DNA of 5,539 bases from an uncultured Clostridia bacterium (lineage in GTDB: Bacteria > Bacillota > Clostridia > Oscillospirales > Acutalibacteraceae), in NCBI GenBank assembly GCA_946405565.1, contig CAMJHU010000166.1, forward strand, positions 1-5,539, written 5' to 3'. Below are positions 1 through 5,539 of this stretch, in pieces. Below the pieces are notes generated by a model. That model saw nothing but the letters and a program-made list of their open reading frames with translations, made no database searches and was not told where the DNA came from. The stretch's first letter is position 1. The number at the start of each line of letters is the position of its first letter. Both the position numbers and the translations under genes were made by a program.

Positions 1-995
1 TCGAAAAGAAAACCGGTATCTTCGGCGCGGTGAGTATGTTTGCCTTTATGATTTATGTGCTGGGACTGAATGTGTTTACCACGGAGAATCCCATTGACAA
101 GGCGGCGCTCTTCCTCTTTGCGGTATGGGCCATGCTGGGGATCCTCTATTTCCGCTATCTGCTTTCCAAGGGAAAAAATCATAATCTCGGGCAGTCGCCG
201 ACCGTCTGGATTGCACTGATCACACACTTGCTGCTGATTTCGCTGGTGTGGATCAGCCAGATGACAATGGATGAAATCCGTGCATCCATGAACAACATAC
301 AGGAGCATTATGTCAATATCGGCTACGGCGAAGATCAGACGTGGTTCATTCAGCAGGAGCTGGAGGGCATCCACTGGATCAGCGCGCTGAGCGTGGTAGT
401 GGTAGTGATTATTTTTGGCTCGGCTGTTTGTGTATTATTGACTGCCTACGGTCTCATGCGCAAGCGTGCGGATGCCAGTGAGCAGCAACTCTCCACCATT
501 CAGAAGATGGCGAACACCGACCCGCTCACCGGTTTGAACAGCAAGCACGCTTATGCGGAGATGGAACATATGCTGGACGAGGCGATGCAGGACAGTACCA
601 AAGTTCTGCGCTTTGGCATTGTGGTGTGCGACGTGAACGGTCTGAAATTTGTGAATGATACGCTGGGTCACAAAGCCGGCGACGCTTACATCAAATCCGC
701 CAGCGAGATGATTCACGCGATTTTCCGGCGCAGTCTCATCTATCGCACCGGCGGCGACGAGTTTGTGGTTCTTCTCAAAGGACGCGATTATAAGAACCGC
801 GAGGCATTGCTTCAACAACTGCACGACGTTTCCGTGGCGCATATCGCGGAAGGAACGGTTGTGGTGTCGGGCGGTCTGTCCGACTTCCAGCCGGAGCAGG
901 ACAAGAGTGTCCACGACGTCTTCGTGCGCGCTGACGCGCTGATGTATCAGGAAAAAATGGCGCTCAAAGGTCTGGGCGCCAAAACAAGAGAATAA
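1..995 (+). CDS. Membrane-anchored GGDEF diguanylate cyclase (5' end missing)
   Basis: This protein probably makes cyclic di-GMP from two GTP at the inner face of the membrane. Residues are counted from the GTG at 30. Helices lie near 1-18, 25-45, 57-77 and 116-142, with an outside stretch of about 38 residues (78-115). A short linker (143-160) leads to the GGDEF domain at about 161-315. The domain has DPLTGL (164-169), the metal-binding D201 in CDVNGLKFVND, N209/D210, an intact GGDEF (241-245) and a closing ADALMYQEK, so it should be catalytically active. The product-inhibition site (RxxD, five residues before GGDEF) reads FRRS and is absent. The frame stays open to the left edge (first whole codon at 3). 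The GTG at 30 has no Shine-Dalgarno sequence, and the first hydrophobic stretch already begins upstream of it, so the true start is outside the window. The signal sensed is unknown. Confidence 0.93.
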   Translation, partial: EKKTGIFGAVSMFAFMIYVLGLNVFTTENPIDKAALFLFAVWAMLGILYFRYLLSKGKNHNLGQSPTVWIALITHLLLISLVWISQMTMDEIRASMNNIQEHYVNIGYGEDQTWFIQQELEGIHWISALSVVVVVIIFGSAVCVLLTAYGLMRKRADASEQQLSTIQKMANTDPLTGLNSKHAYAEMEHMLDEAMQDSTKVLRFGIVVCDVNGLKFVNDTLGHKAGDAYIKSASEMIHAIFRRSLIYRTGGDEFVVLLKGRDYKNREALLQQLHDVSVAHIAEGTVVVSGGLSDFQPEQDKSVHDVFVRADALMYQEKMALKGLGAKTRE

Positions 996-1013
996 ACCGC
1001 AGCCGGGTATTTA

Positions 1014-1064
1014 CGTATGCGGCAAAAGGCAAGCCGTTTGGCACCTGACAGGTGCGTATGCGGC
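1014..1064. repeat. 10-base direct repeat flanking a hairpin arm
   Basis: CGTATGCGGC occurs at 1014-1023 and again, exactly, at 1055-1064. The first copy sits just before the left arm of the terminator hairpin; the second overlaps the start of its right arm. It may be a chance duplication or a remnant of slippage during replication. Confidence 0.5.
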
Positions 1065-1073
1065 TTGCCTTTT
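1024..1073. terminator. Probable bidirectional intrinsic terminator
   Basis: AAAAGGCAAGCCG (1024-1036) pairs perfectly over 13 bases with CGGCTTGCCTTTT (1061-1073), and a run of T ends at 1074. Inside the loop a second hairpin forms from GCACCT (1041-1046) and AGGTGC (1050-1055) around GAC. The A-rich left flank supplies a U-tract for transcripts on the minus strand too. It therefore suits the convergent arrangement of the GGDEF gene, ending at 995, and the coat genes, ending at 1136. Confidence 0.85.
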
Positions 1074-1092
1074 TCAGTGTGTCTTTATGCGT

Positions 1093-1135
1093 TCCGACTG
1101 TCGGAGGAAACCGGAGCGGCACCCGCTGTCAGCGG
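1093..1135 (-). other. Two small hairpins in the 3' trailer of the coat operon
   Basis: Read on the minus strand, the sequence directly after the stop of the 82-residue coat gene can form a 5-bp stem with a 3-base loop (CCGCT at 1123-1127 with AGCGG at 1131-1135). A second stem follows (TCCGA at 1093-1097 with TCGGA at 1101-1105). No U-tract follows either one, so they are not terminators by themselves. They may protect the 3' end of the transcript or be chance structures in GC-rich DNA. The rest of 996-1135, apart from the terminator, shows nothing recognisable. Confidence 0.35.
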
Positions 1136-1384
1136 TCAGGACTGGGCGGAAAACTGCTGCTTGACCGAGCTGATCTGATTGGGCTGTGCCTGCGAGGGAG
1201 CGTACCAGCCCCGCTGGGACATTTTGCTGTAAATCGTACTCTGCATGGAGAGGGAATCGTTCAGCGCACGGTTGAAGGTGCGGCTGATGTCGGGATTGGC
1301 GGCTTCGATGGTGCCGTGCATATACAGATCGCAGCTGCCCTTTTCCAGCAGCAGCATATTTTCCATGAGTTCCTTGTCATTCAT
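1136..1384 (-). CDS. Coat F (CotF-like) spore coat protein, 82 residues
   Basis: A small protein of the Coat F family, expected in the spore coat and made in the mother cell late in sporulation. It opens with MNDKELMENMLLLEKG and carries the family's two-helix pattern: helix about 2-29, an NP turn in EAANPDIS (28-35), a second helix about 32-58, then GWY (59-61) and a short Q-rich tail ending in VKQQFSAQS. Length is normal for clostridial members. The ATG at 1384 matches the usual start of relatives. An AGAGAGG lies 12 bases upstream, which is rather far. It is the second gene of a minus-strand pair, 68 bases after the preceding gene, and no terminator is seen between them, so co-transcription is likely. 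The family assignment rests on sequence resemblance; the exact role in the coat is unknown. Confidence 0.85.
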   Translation of the reverse strand: MNDKELMENMLLLEKGSCDLYMHGTIEAANPDISRTFNRALNDSLSMQSTIYSKMSQRGWYAPSQAQPNQISSVKQQFSAQS

Positions 1385-1452
1385 AGAGCTTGTGTGCCTC
1401 TCTTTCTGTGCAATTCATGATTCACTGTCAAAAACAGCGGATGGCGGGTGCA

Positions 1453-1629
1453 TTAACCCAGCAGTCCATAAAAACTCTGAAACAAATCTCTGTGTTTCTC
1501 CGAGAGCTGCTGCACGCAGCTTTTGAGTTCGGGATCCTGAATGCGTCCCGCGGTTTCCTTGCACTGTGTCTGAAAATACTGCTCGTGACCCAGCGCGTCC
1601 TGCACATACAAAAGTTCCTTTTCGGTCAT
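1453..1629 (-). CDS. Small spore coat-associated protein, 58 residues
   Basis: A short, highly helical protein of the kind found beside Coat F genes in Clostridia. It starts MTEKELLYVQDALGHEQYF. Helix 1 spans about 3-29, a turn sits at QDPEL (31-35) and helix 2 spans about 34-56, ending QSFYGLLG. This is the half-ferritin (two-helix hairpin) pattern of Coat F proteins. The ATG at 1629 is chosen because an AGGTGG lies 7 bases upstream (plus-strand 1637-1642). A TTG at 1635, two codons earlier, would almost touch that site. The gene leads the coat pair and is transcribed away from the ABC operon. A mother-cell sporulation sigma factor probably drives it, but I could not find a convincing promoter. 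Single-gene function is unknown; the assignment comes from resemblance and its neighbour. Confidence 0.78.
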   Translation of the reverse strand: MTEKELLYVQDALGHEQYFQTQCKETAGRIQDPELKSCVQQLSEKHRDLFQSFYGLLG

Positions 1630-1769
1630 AAACAAACCACCTCTGATGATTCAGTAATTCTTCCCCGAAGCGGCGGTTCGTGTGACGTTTGTGTCGCCGC
1701 CCCGGTTCGTTATTATTGTGCCGCGAATGTCTGGGATTATTCGGCAGGAACAATATTTTTTAAAAATCA

Positions 1770-1785
1770 TATGACTTTTGTCATA
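1770..1785. promoter_or_regulatory. Perfect dyad, candidate operator for the exporter promoter
   Basis: TATGAC (1770-1775) and GTCATA (1780-1785) are exact inverted repeats around TTTT. No T-run follows, and the site lies in an AT-rich stretch about 57-72 bases before the predicted exporter start of transcription. That size and position would suit a dimeric activator such as a NarL-type response regulator. The regulator's identity is inference. Confidence 0.5.
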
Positions 1786-1789
1786 GTAC

Positions 1790-1800
1790 TTGGTGACCAA
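1790..1800. promoter_or_regulatory. Short palindrome next to the exporter promoter
   Basis: TTGGT and ACCAA flank a central G, giving an exact 11-base palindrome. It is centred about 17 bases downstream of the preceding dyad and ends six bases before the -35 region. It could be a second protein-binding site; chance cannot be excluded. Confidence 0.35.
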
Positions 1801-1806
1801 CGGCAC

Positions 1807-1835
1807 TTCCTTTTTTCAGCGTGATATGGTATCAT
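1807..1835 (+). promoter_or_regulatory. Extended -10 promoter for the ABC exporter operon
   Basis: TATCAT (1830-1835) matches the sigma-A -10 box in five of six positions and is preceded by TG at 1827-1828, the extended -10 form. The -35 position at a 17-base spacing reads TTCCTT, a poor match. Transcription would start near 1842, leaving a leader of about 44 bases. The -10 is embedded in a small dyad, TGATA-TGG-TATCA (1822-1834). A weak -35 with upstream palindromes suggests dependence on an activator. Confidence 0.6.
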
Positions 1836-1863
1836 TTGATTGTCAGTTAGGGTTACATCAAAT
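1834..1863 (+). promoter_or_regulatory. Inverted repeat at the start of the exporter leader
   Basis: ATTTGAT (1834-1840) is repeated in inverted form as ATCAAAT (1857-1863) with 16 bases between. It spans the end of the -10 box and the likely transcription start, and stops 12 bases before the ribosome-binding site. As DNA it could be a repressor site with half-sites about two helical turns apart. As RNA only part of it would be transcribed, so a leader hairpin is less likely. Confidence 0.35.
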
Positions 1864-1885
1864 CTACCGTATTTTGGAGGCAATC

Positions 1886-2662
1886 ATGGAACAGACAACG
1901 ATTTTAAAAATCAATGGGCTGACCAAAAAATTTGACAGCCGTACCGCCGTCGATCATATCTCACTGGAAATCCGGGAGGGCGAAATCTTCGGTCTGCTCG
2001 GTCCCAACGGCGCCGGAAAATCCACCACACTGAATATGGTGTGTTCCCTGCTCAAGCCGACCTCCGGCAGCATTGAGGTCTTCGGCATGGACGCGGCAAA
2101 GCATATGAAACAGATCAAGCGCCGCATCGGTTACATCCCGCAGGATCTCGCCATTCACGGCAATCTCAAGGCGTGGGAAAACGTTGAGCTTTTCACCTCT
2201 CTCTACGGCATCCGGGGCAGGGAACTCCGTAACGCGGTGGACCAGTCACTGGCGTTTGTCGGGCTGCTCGACAGACGCGACAGCTACGCCAAAACCTTCT
2301 CGGGCGGCATGAAGCGCCGTCTTAATATCGCCTGCTCCATCGGACACAAGCCCGATCTGATGATCTTTGACGAACCGACGGTCGGCGTGGATCCGCAGTC
2401 GCGCAATTTCATCCTCGAAAAAATCAGGGAAGCCAATCAAAACGGCGCCACCGTCATTTATACCAGCCATTACATGGAAGAAGTCGAAGCGATCTGCACC
2501 CGCATTGCCATTATGGACAACGGCAGAATTATTGCGACCGGTACGAGGGATGAACTTGCCCGTCTGGTGACGGATGGGAATCCCGAAAGCGTAACGCTGG
2601 AGGAGGTCTTCCTCACGCTCACGGGTAAAAAACTGCGCGATTACGCGGGAGGCGAGGGCTGA
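1886..2662 (+). CDS. ABC transporter ATP-binding protein (ABC-2 exporter type), 258 residues
   Basis: The ATPase that powers the two permeases encoded next to it, at the inner face of the membrane. All nucleotide-binding motifs are intact: Walker A GPNGAGKST (39-47), Q-loop Q86 in YIPQD, signature FSGGMKRR (138-145), Walker B LMIFDEP (158-164), D-loop GVDPQ (167-171) and switch H195 in YTSH. The tail TLEEVFLTLTGKKLRD (238-252) is typical of the DrrA/NatA/YvfR/LnrL branch, whose members pump drugs, ions or lipids outward. Length is slightly short for the family because no regulatory extension follows. The ATG at 1886 is preceded by TGGAGG with a 5-base gap. The frame runs open upstream to 1790, but that stretch contains the promoter and is not coding. 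It is first in the operon; the next gene begins after two bases. Substrate cannot be read from the sequence. Confidence 0.95.
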   Translation: MEQTTILKINGLTKKFDSRTAVDHISLEIREGEIFGLLGPNGAGKSTTLNMVCSLLKPTSGSIEVFGMDAAKHMKQIKRRIGYIPQDLAIHGNLKAWENVELFTSLYGIRGRELRNAVDQSLAFVGLLDRRDSYAKTFSGGMKRRLNIACSIGHKPDLMIFDEPTVGVDPQSRNFILEKIREANQNGATVIYTSHYMEEVEAICTRIAIMDNGRIIATGTRDELARLVTDGNPESVTLEEVFLTLTGKKLRDYAGGEG

Positions 2663-2664
2663 TC

Positions 2665-3711
2665 ATGATTCTCATCAAGAACAATCTGAAATTAATGCTC
2701 CGCTGCAAGCCCATTATCCTGATACTGGTCTTCATGGTCATGGTGACGGGGATGCTCTCGGCTGTCTTCAGCGATTTAATGACCGACAATCTGGCTATTG
2801 ACGGCTTCACGCTGGGCTACAGTTTTTCAGAGGGCTGCGTGTATGAACCGATGCAGCCGGTACTGGACACCATCGGCAAGGAGAACGGCATCGAGATGAT
2901 TTCCCTCACCGACGGCAGCGCGGAGAACGCGGTGCAGAGCGGCAAGGCGGATGTGTTCGCGGCATTCAGCGACGACGGCTGCACCGTGTACAGCTCCGAC
3001 GATCACCGGATCGAAGCCAGCGTGGTGGAGATGATTATTTCCTCCCTCCTTTCCGGCACTTCGGGGGTGCAGATACAGGACTATTTGACCGAATACAAAA
3101 TGGACGTCCAGCCCATGCCGGATTCCGAGATGTACTACACCATTGCTTACACGGTCTACTTCGTGTGGTGTTCCATGATTGTGCTGGGTGTGGTGACTTC
3201 CAGCGAAAACAAAAACAAAATCGGTACCCGTTTCCGCACTTCACCGGCATCCTCTCTGTCTGTTTATCTGAGCCGTTTCGTTCCTTCCGGGATTGTCATA
3301 ACCACCCTGATTTTTCTCGGTGCGGCGGTCTGCACGTTTCTCTTTGACCTTTCATGGTCACAGACGGCACGCTGCGCACTGATTCTGCTGCTCGGATGTA
3401 TCGCGGCGGCGGCACTGGCGACGGTGCTGTTCAGCCTGATACGCAACGTCATTCTCTGTGTGGTATTCGGCTACTGCCTGATTATGTACTGGGGATTCTT
3501 CGGCGGTTCGTTCTGCCCCTATATGTGGGCGCCGTGGGCGGACGGTATCCGCGACTTTTCTCCCGTTTATTATATGACGCGTTCCCTCGTGGAATGCAAC
3601 ACGAGCGGCAGCAGTCCCTACACCCTTCCCGCGGTACTGTTTCTCTGCGGTATAACGGTGGTCTGTATTCCTTTGGGAATGGCGGCTGTGAAAATCGGAA
3701 AGGAGAGCTGA
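2665..3711 (+). CDS. ABC-2 type permease, first subunit, 348 residues
   Basis: A membrane subunit that should pair with the other permease and the upstream ATPase to form an exporter. A basic N-terminus precedes helix 1 (about 16-36). A large soluble domain (about 37-156), predicted outside, follows, then five helices near 157-178, 206-227, 235-258, 261-282 and 319-342. This one-plus-five layout with a big first loop matches the ABC2_membrane_3 class, as in NatB, YhaP and LnrM/N. The segment 179-205 between helices 2 and 3 (ENKNKIGTRFRTSP and following) is basic and likely cytoplasmic, where coupling to the ATPase occurs. The ATG at 2665 lies two bases after the ATPase stop, with GAGGG six bases upstream inside the previous gene, so translation is probably coupled. 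The protein is unusually rich in cysteine for a permease. Substrate unknown. Confidence 0.88.
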   Translation: MILIKNNLKLMLRCKPIILILVFMVMVTGMLSAVFSDLMTDNLAIDGFTLGYSFSEGCVYEPMQPVLDTIGKENGIEMISLTDGSAENAVQSGKADVFAAFSDDGCTVYSSDDHRIEASVVEMIISSLLSGTSGVQIQDYLTEYKMDVQPMPDSEMYYTIAYTVYFVWCSMIVLGVVTSSENKNKIGTRFRTSPASSLSVYLSRFVPSGIVITTLIFLGAAVCTFLFDLSWSQTARCALILLLGCIAAAALATVLFSLIRNVILCVVFGYCLIMYWGFFGGSFCPYMWAPWADGIRDFSPVYYMTRSLVECNTSGSSPYTLPAVLFLCGITVVCIPLGMAAVKIGKES

Positions 3712-3715
3712 ATTG

Positions 3716-4960
3716 ATGCGTGCTTTTTGGACAATGACAAAAACCAACTGCAAGCTGCTGCTCCGCAGCATCGGATTCCTGCTGTGTGTGGTGCTGCTGC
3801 CGGTCGGTGCGTCGGCGCTGCATATGGTACAGACCAGCGATAATTACGCCGATGCCCACGGCGGTGTGGCGCAAATCGGGAATATGGACAGCACCGTCAT
3901 CATGGACACCAACCATGTCAGCGTTCTTTTTGTAGACGCGGCGAAGGACGAATTATCAGAACTGCTGCTCCAATCGCTGGCGGCGGAAGACTGGTGTTCG
4001 GTGGGTCATTACAGGAGCGACCCGCTCTCGTCTGACGAATTGAAGGCGCTGGTGCAGGACACCTATGACCGCAGTTTCATGGCAGGCGTGGTCTATATTC
4101 CGGACGACTTTTCAGAGAAGCTCATGAAGGGGGAAAATCCGTCGCTCGTCATTCTGAACGGCGAAAAGGACGGGCGGTTTGACCTGCTCAAAAGCAAAAT
4201 CAACGCCAATCTCTCTGTGATCGCGGGCTGTGCGCTGTCTGCCGAAAACCAATCGCAGGCAGTCAGCAGCGCTAAAACCGCCTTTGAAAACCTGCCGTCG
4301 GTTCATACGATTGTCACAGGGAACAGCCATGCGCTCACCGAGACACAAATGAACCAGCTGAGAGATATCGGTTATGCCGTGGCGGTGCTGTCGCTCGCCT
4401 TTGTGCTGACGGGCTGCTTTGTGGCGAATCTGGTGGTGACGGAGAGCGACAATAAATCGCTGCTGCGCATTGAGATGTCGGGCGTTACCATGATCAAATA
4501 CGTCGCGTCAAAGACGCTGACTGCCGTGATGGTCACGCTGCTGCAAACCGCTGTTGTGGCGGCTGCCACAGCCGTCTTTGTCGGCACCGATGTGGGTATC
4601 CCGTTCGGCAGTTATCTGCTGCTGATCGGTATGATGGGGCTGATTTACAATTGGATGGCGCTGGTATTCGGTTTGTTTTTCCAAAACACCACCTTTGCGG
4701 TCTATGCTTCCTTCGGCGTGTGGGTGTTCTCCAATCTCTTAGCGGCAGTCTACTTTGATTTTGTGACGCTGCCGGATTGGTGGGAGAAGCTGTCGCTGCT
4801 TATGCCCCAGAAATGGGTGATGATTACCGCCGAAATGCTCATGAAAGGACAGAACGGCGCTTACACGAATTACTTCATCGCTTCGGCAGCGTTTCTGCTG
4901 GTGATTCTCACAGCGGGCTACCTTGCCGCGCGGCTTTCGGACAATGCGCAAAAGGAATAA
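3716..4960 (+). CDS. ABC-2 type permease, second subunit, 414 residues
   Basis: The second membrane subunit of the exporter, similar in plan to the first but with a larger outside domain. Helix 1 spans about 19-38 and a domain of roughly 175 residues follows (about 40-216). Helices then lie near 218-242, 266-289, 297-320, 326-347 and 386-406. The loop holds AGVVYIPDDFSEKLMKGE (about 123-140), the pattern seen in ABC2_membrane_3 proteins. The two permeases probably form a heterodimer, as in LnrMN. AGGAG at 3701-3705 lies 10 bases before the ATG at 3716. A TTG at 3713 is seven bases from it and would add one residue, so the start is uncertain by one codon. The upstream stop is only four bases before the ATG. 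The gene ends at a terminator and closes the operon. Confidence 0.87.
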   Translation: MRAFWTMTKTNCKLLLRSIGFLLCVVLLPVGASALHMVQTSDNYADAHGGVAQIGNMDSTVIMDTNHVSVLFVDAAKDELSELLLQSLAAEDWCSVGHYRSDPLSSDELKALVQDTYDRSFMAGVVYIPDDFSEKLMKGENPSLVILNGEKDGRFDLLKSKINANLSVIAGCALSAENQSQAVSSAKTAFENLPSVHTIVTGNSHALTETQMNQLRDIGYAVAVLSLAFVLTGCFVANLVVTESDNKSLLRIEMSGVTMIKYVASKTLTAVMVTLLQTAVVAAATAVFVGTDVGIPFGSYLLLIGMMGLIYNWMALVFGLFFQNTTFAVYASFGVWVFSNLLAAVYFDFVTLPDWWEKLSLLMPQKWVMITAEMLMKGQNGAYTNYFIASAAFLLVILTAGYLAARLSDNAQKE

Positions 4961-4969
4961 TATTCGATC

Positions 4970-5008
4970 ATCGCGGGTGGGAAAATCCGTTTCCTGCCTG
5001 CGATTTTT
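4970..5008 (+). terminator. Intrinsic terminator of the ABC exporter operon
   Basis: Bases 4971-4984 pair with 4990-5003 along the whole 14-bp stem, with three G-U wobbles, around the loop ATCCG. A further A-T pair is possible (4970 with 5004), and five T follow (5004-5008). It starts ten bases after the second permease stop and separates that operon from the next promoter. Confidence 0.87.
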
Positions 5009-5010
5009 GC

Positions 5011-5039
5011 GTGACAAACCATCCCTGCCGTGGTATAAT
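5011..5039 (+). promoter_or_regulatory. Strong sigma-A promoter for the putative sensor kinase
   Basis: GTGACA (5011-5016, five of six matches to the -35 box) and a perfect TATAAT (5034-5039) are 17 bases apart, the best spacing. TGG before the -10 adds the extended -10 element. Transcription would start near 5046, inside or just before the ribosome-binding site, giving a very short leader of about 16 bases. No obvious operator overlaps it, so expression is probably constitutive. Confidence 0.85.
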
Positions 5040-5061
5040 GGCAGAAAGGAGCTGGTTGCCG

Positions 5062-5539
5062 GTGAACAGTGAAAACCTCCGTTTGTCGGAATTGTGGGAA
5101 AAACACTATTTTATCTTTGTCAAATTGGGCTATGTGCTGCTGATGGCGGCGTATATGCTGCTGCACAGTGAGATTGCTTATCGCAGTAATGTTCTCACGC
5201 TGGCAATGGCGGCTGTCTGTTCTTTTGTCATGGCGGTTTACGAAACAACCGCTTCCCCAAAACGGTACGGTCTGATGGTGGCGGAGACGGTCTGCGTGCT
5301 GGCGGGCATAAAATACTGCGGCGGTGGGTTTACGGTACTGCTGCCGGTAGCGATTGGCGACGCGGTCAGTGTTTTGCGTCTGCCGCCGTATCTGTTCGCT
5401 CTATCGCTGATCGGAATGTTGGCAGTCGGCGACAAATTCACCTATCTGATGATTTGTCTGCTGACAGCGGTGATTTACTGGCAGCACACCGGCATGATTC
5501 TTCGATACCGGAAGTCCGCCGTGAATTATGAGGAACAGG
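5062..5539 (+). CDS. Six-helix membrane protein, probable sensor histidine kinase N-terminus (3' end missing)
   Basis: The 159 visible residues hold a short cytoplasmic start (1-15) and about six hydrophobic helices, near 17-35, 43-60, 69-86, 90-105, 109-123 and 126-147. A basic/polar stretch LRYRKSAVNYEEQ then begins, as at the junction of DesK- or YvfT-like sensors with their dimerisation helix. The very short loops suggest sensing within the membrane. No kinase motif (H-box, N-box, G-box) is in the window, so the kinase call rests on architecture and on following an ABC exporter, where NarL-type two-component genes are common. The GTG at 5062 is chosen: AAGGAG (5046-5051) lies 10 bases upstream. 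An in-frame TTG at 5056 is four bases from it and would add two residues. It has its own promoter. It could instead be an unrelated integral membrane protein. Confidence 0.62.
   Translation, partial: MNSENLRLSELWEKHYFIFVKLGYVLLMAAYMLLHSEIAYRSNVLTLAMAAVCSFVMAVYETTASPKRYGLMVAETVCVLAGIKYCGGGFTVLLPVAIGDAVSVLRLPPYLFALSLIGMLAVGDKFTYLMICLLTAVIYWQHTGMILRYRKSAVNYEEQ

Noticed and set aside
435..914. Long minus-strand open frame (159 codons) inside the GGDEF gene
   Set aside because: It lies wholly opposite a well-supported GGDEF domain, and its product shows no recognisable domain. It is a by-product of codon use in the real gene.
1052..1420. Plus-strand open frame (122 codons) over the Coat F gene
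   Set aside because: It begins inside the terminator hairpin and mirrors the coat gene, which has clear family features on the other strand.
1415..1753. Minus-strand open frame (112 codons) overlapping the 58-residue coat gene in another frame
   Set aside because: It covers the intergenic dyads and overlaps the coat gene, and its product has an arginine/histidine-rich, unstructured composition typical of a shadow frame.
1640..1800. A sigma-E or sigma-K promoter for the coat operon on the minus strand
   Set aside because: Partial matches such as CATATGAT lack a partner -35 at proper spacing. Transcription of the pair during sporulation remains likely from its products, but no site can be named.
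1790..1885. Upstream extension of the ABC ATPase (32 extra residues)
   Set aside because: The stretch contains the -10 box and the leader. The ATG at 1886 has a well-placed TGGAGG and gives the usual N-terminus of the family.
3358..3916. Overlapping minus-strand open frames across the permease junction
   Set aside because: Both lie opposite permease coding sequence with intact membrane helices, and they have no recognisable product.
1..5539. CRISPR array, insertion sequence, tRNA or phage element
   Set aside because: I saw no regularly spaced repeats, transposase motif, terminal inverted repeats with target duplication, or tRNA-like fold. The gene layout is orderly and looks chromosomal.

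Overview
The window looks like a chromosomal segment of a moderately GC-rich, spore-forming member of the Clostridia, perhaps near the Ruminococcaceae/Oscillospiraceae. Three things point there: a pair of small Coat F-type spore coat proteins, a diguanylate cyclase with the clostridial form of the GGDEF domain, and Gram-positive ribosome-binding sites and promoters. This placement is inferred from gene content; no rRNA or marker gene is present.

Layout from left to right. (1) Bases 1-995 (+) hold the 3' part of a membrane-anchored GGDEF protein whose start lies off the left edge. (2) Bases 1024-1073 form a composite hairpin that can act as a shared terminator for the converging transcripts on either side. 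(3) Bases 1629-1136 (-) hold a two-gene spore coat unit: a 58-residue protein followed by an 82-residue Coat F protein. (4) Bases 1630-1885 form a divergent intergenic region rich in dyads, with an extended -10 promoter facing right. (5) Bases 1886-4960 (+) hold a tight three-gene operon: one ABC ATPase and two ABC-2 type permeases, each with a large domain between the first and second membrane helices. (6) Bases 4970-5008 form a strong intrinsic terminator, followed within two bases by a near-consensus sigma-A promoter at 5011-5039. (7) From 5062 to the right edge (+) runs the start of a six-helix membrane protein, probably the sensor domain of a histidine kinase.

How the parts may work together. 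One ATPase plus two different permeases beside a sensor kinase resembles drug- or lipid-directed exporters such as LnrLMN with LnrJK (linearmycin resistance) and YvfRS with YvfTU in Bacillus subtilis. The promoter arrangement fits that picture. The putative sensor has a strong promoter of its own and is insulated by a terminator. The exporter has a promoter with a good extended -10 but a poor -35, and two palindromes lie just upstream where an activator could bind. The regulatory model is inference, because the kinase catalytic part and any response regulator lie outside the window. Most of the window is recognisable biology. The dyad-rich exporter promoter and the paired half-ferritin-like coat proteins deserve the closest look.
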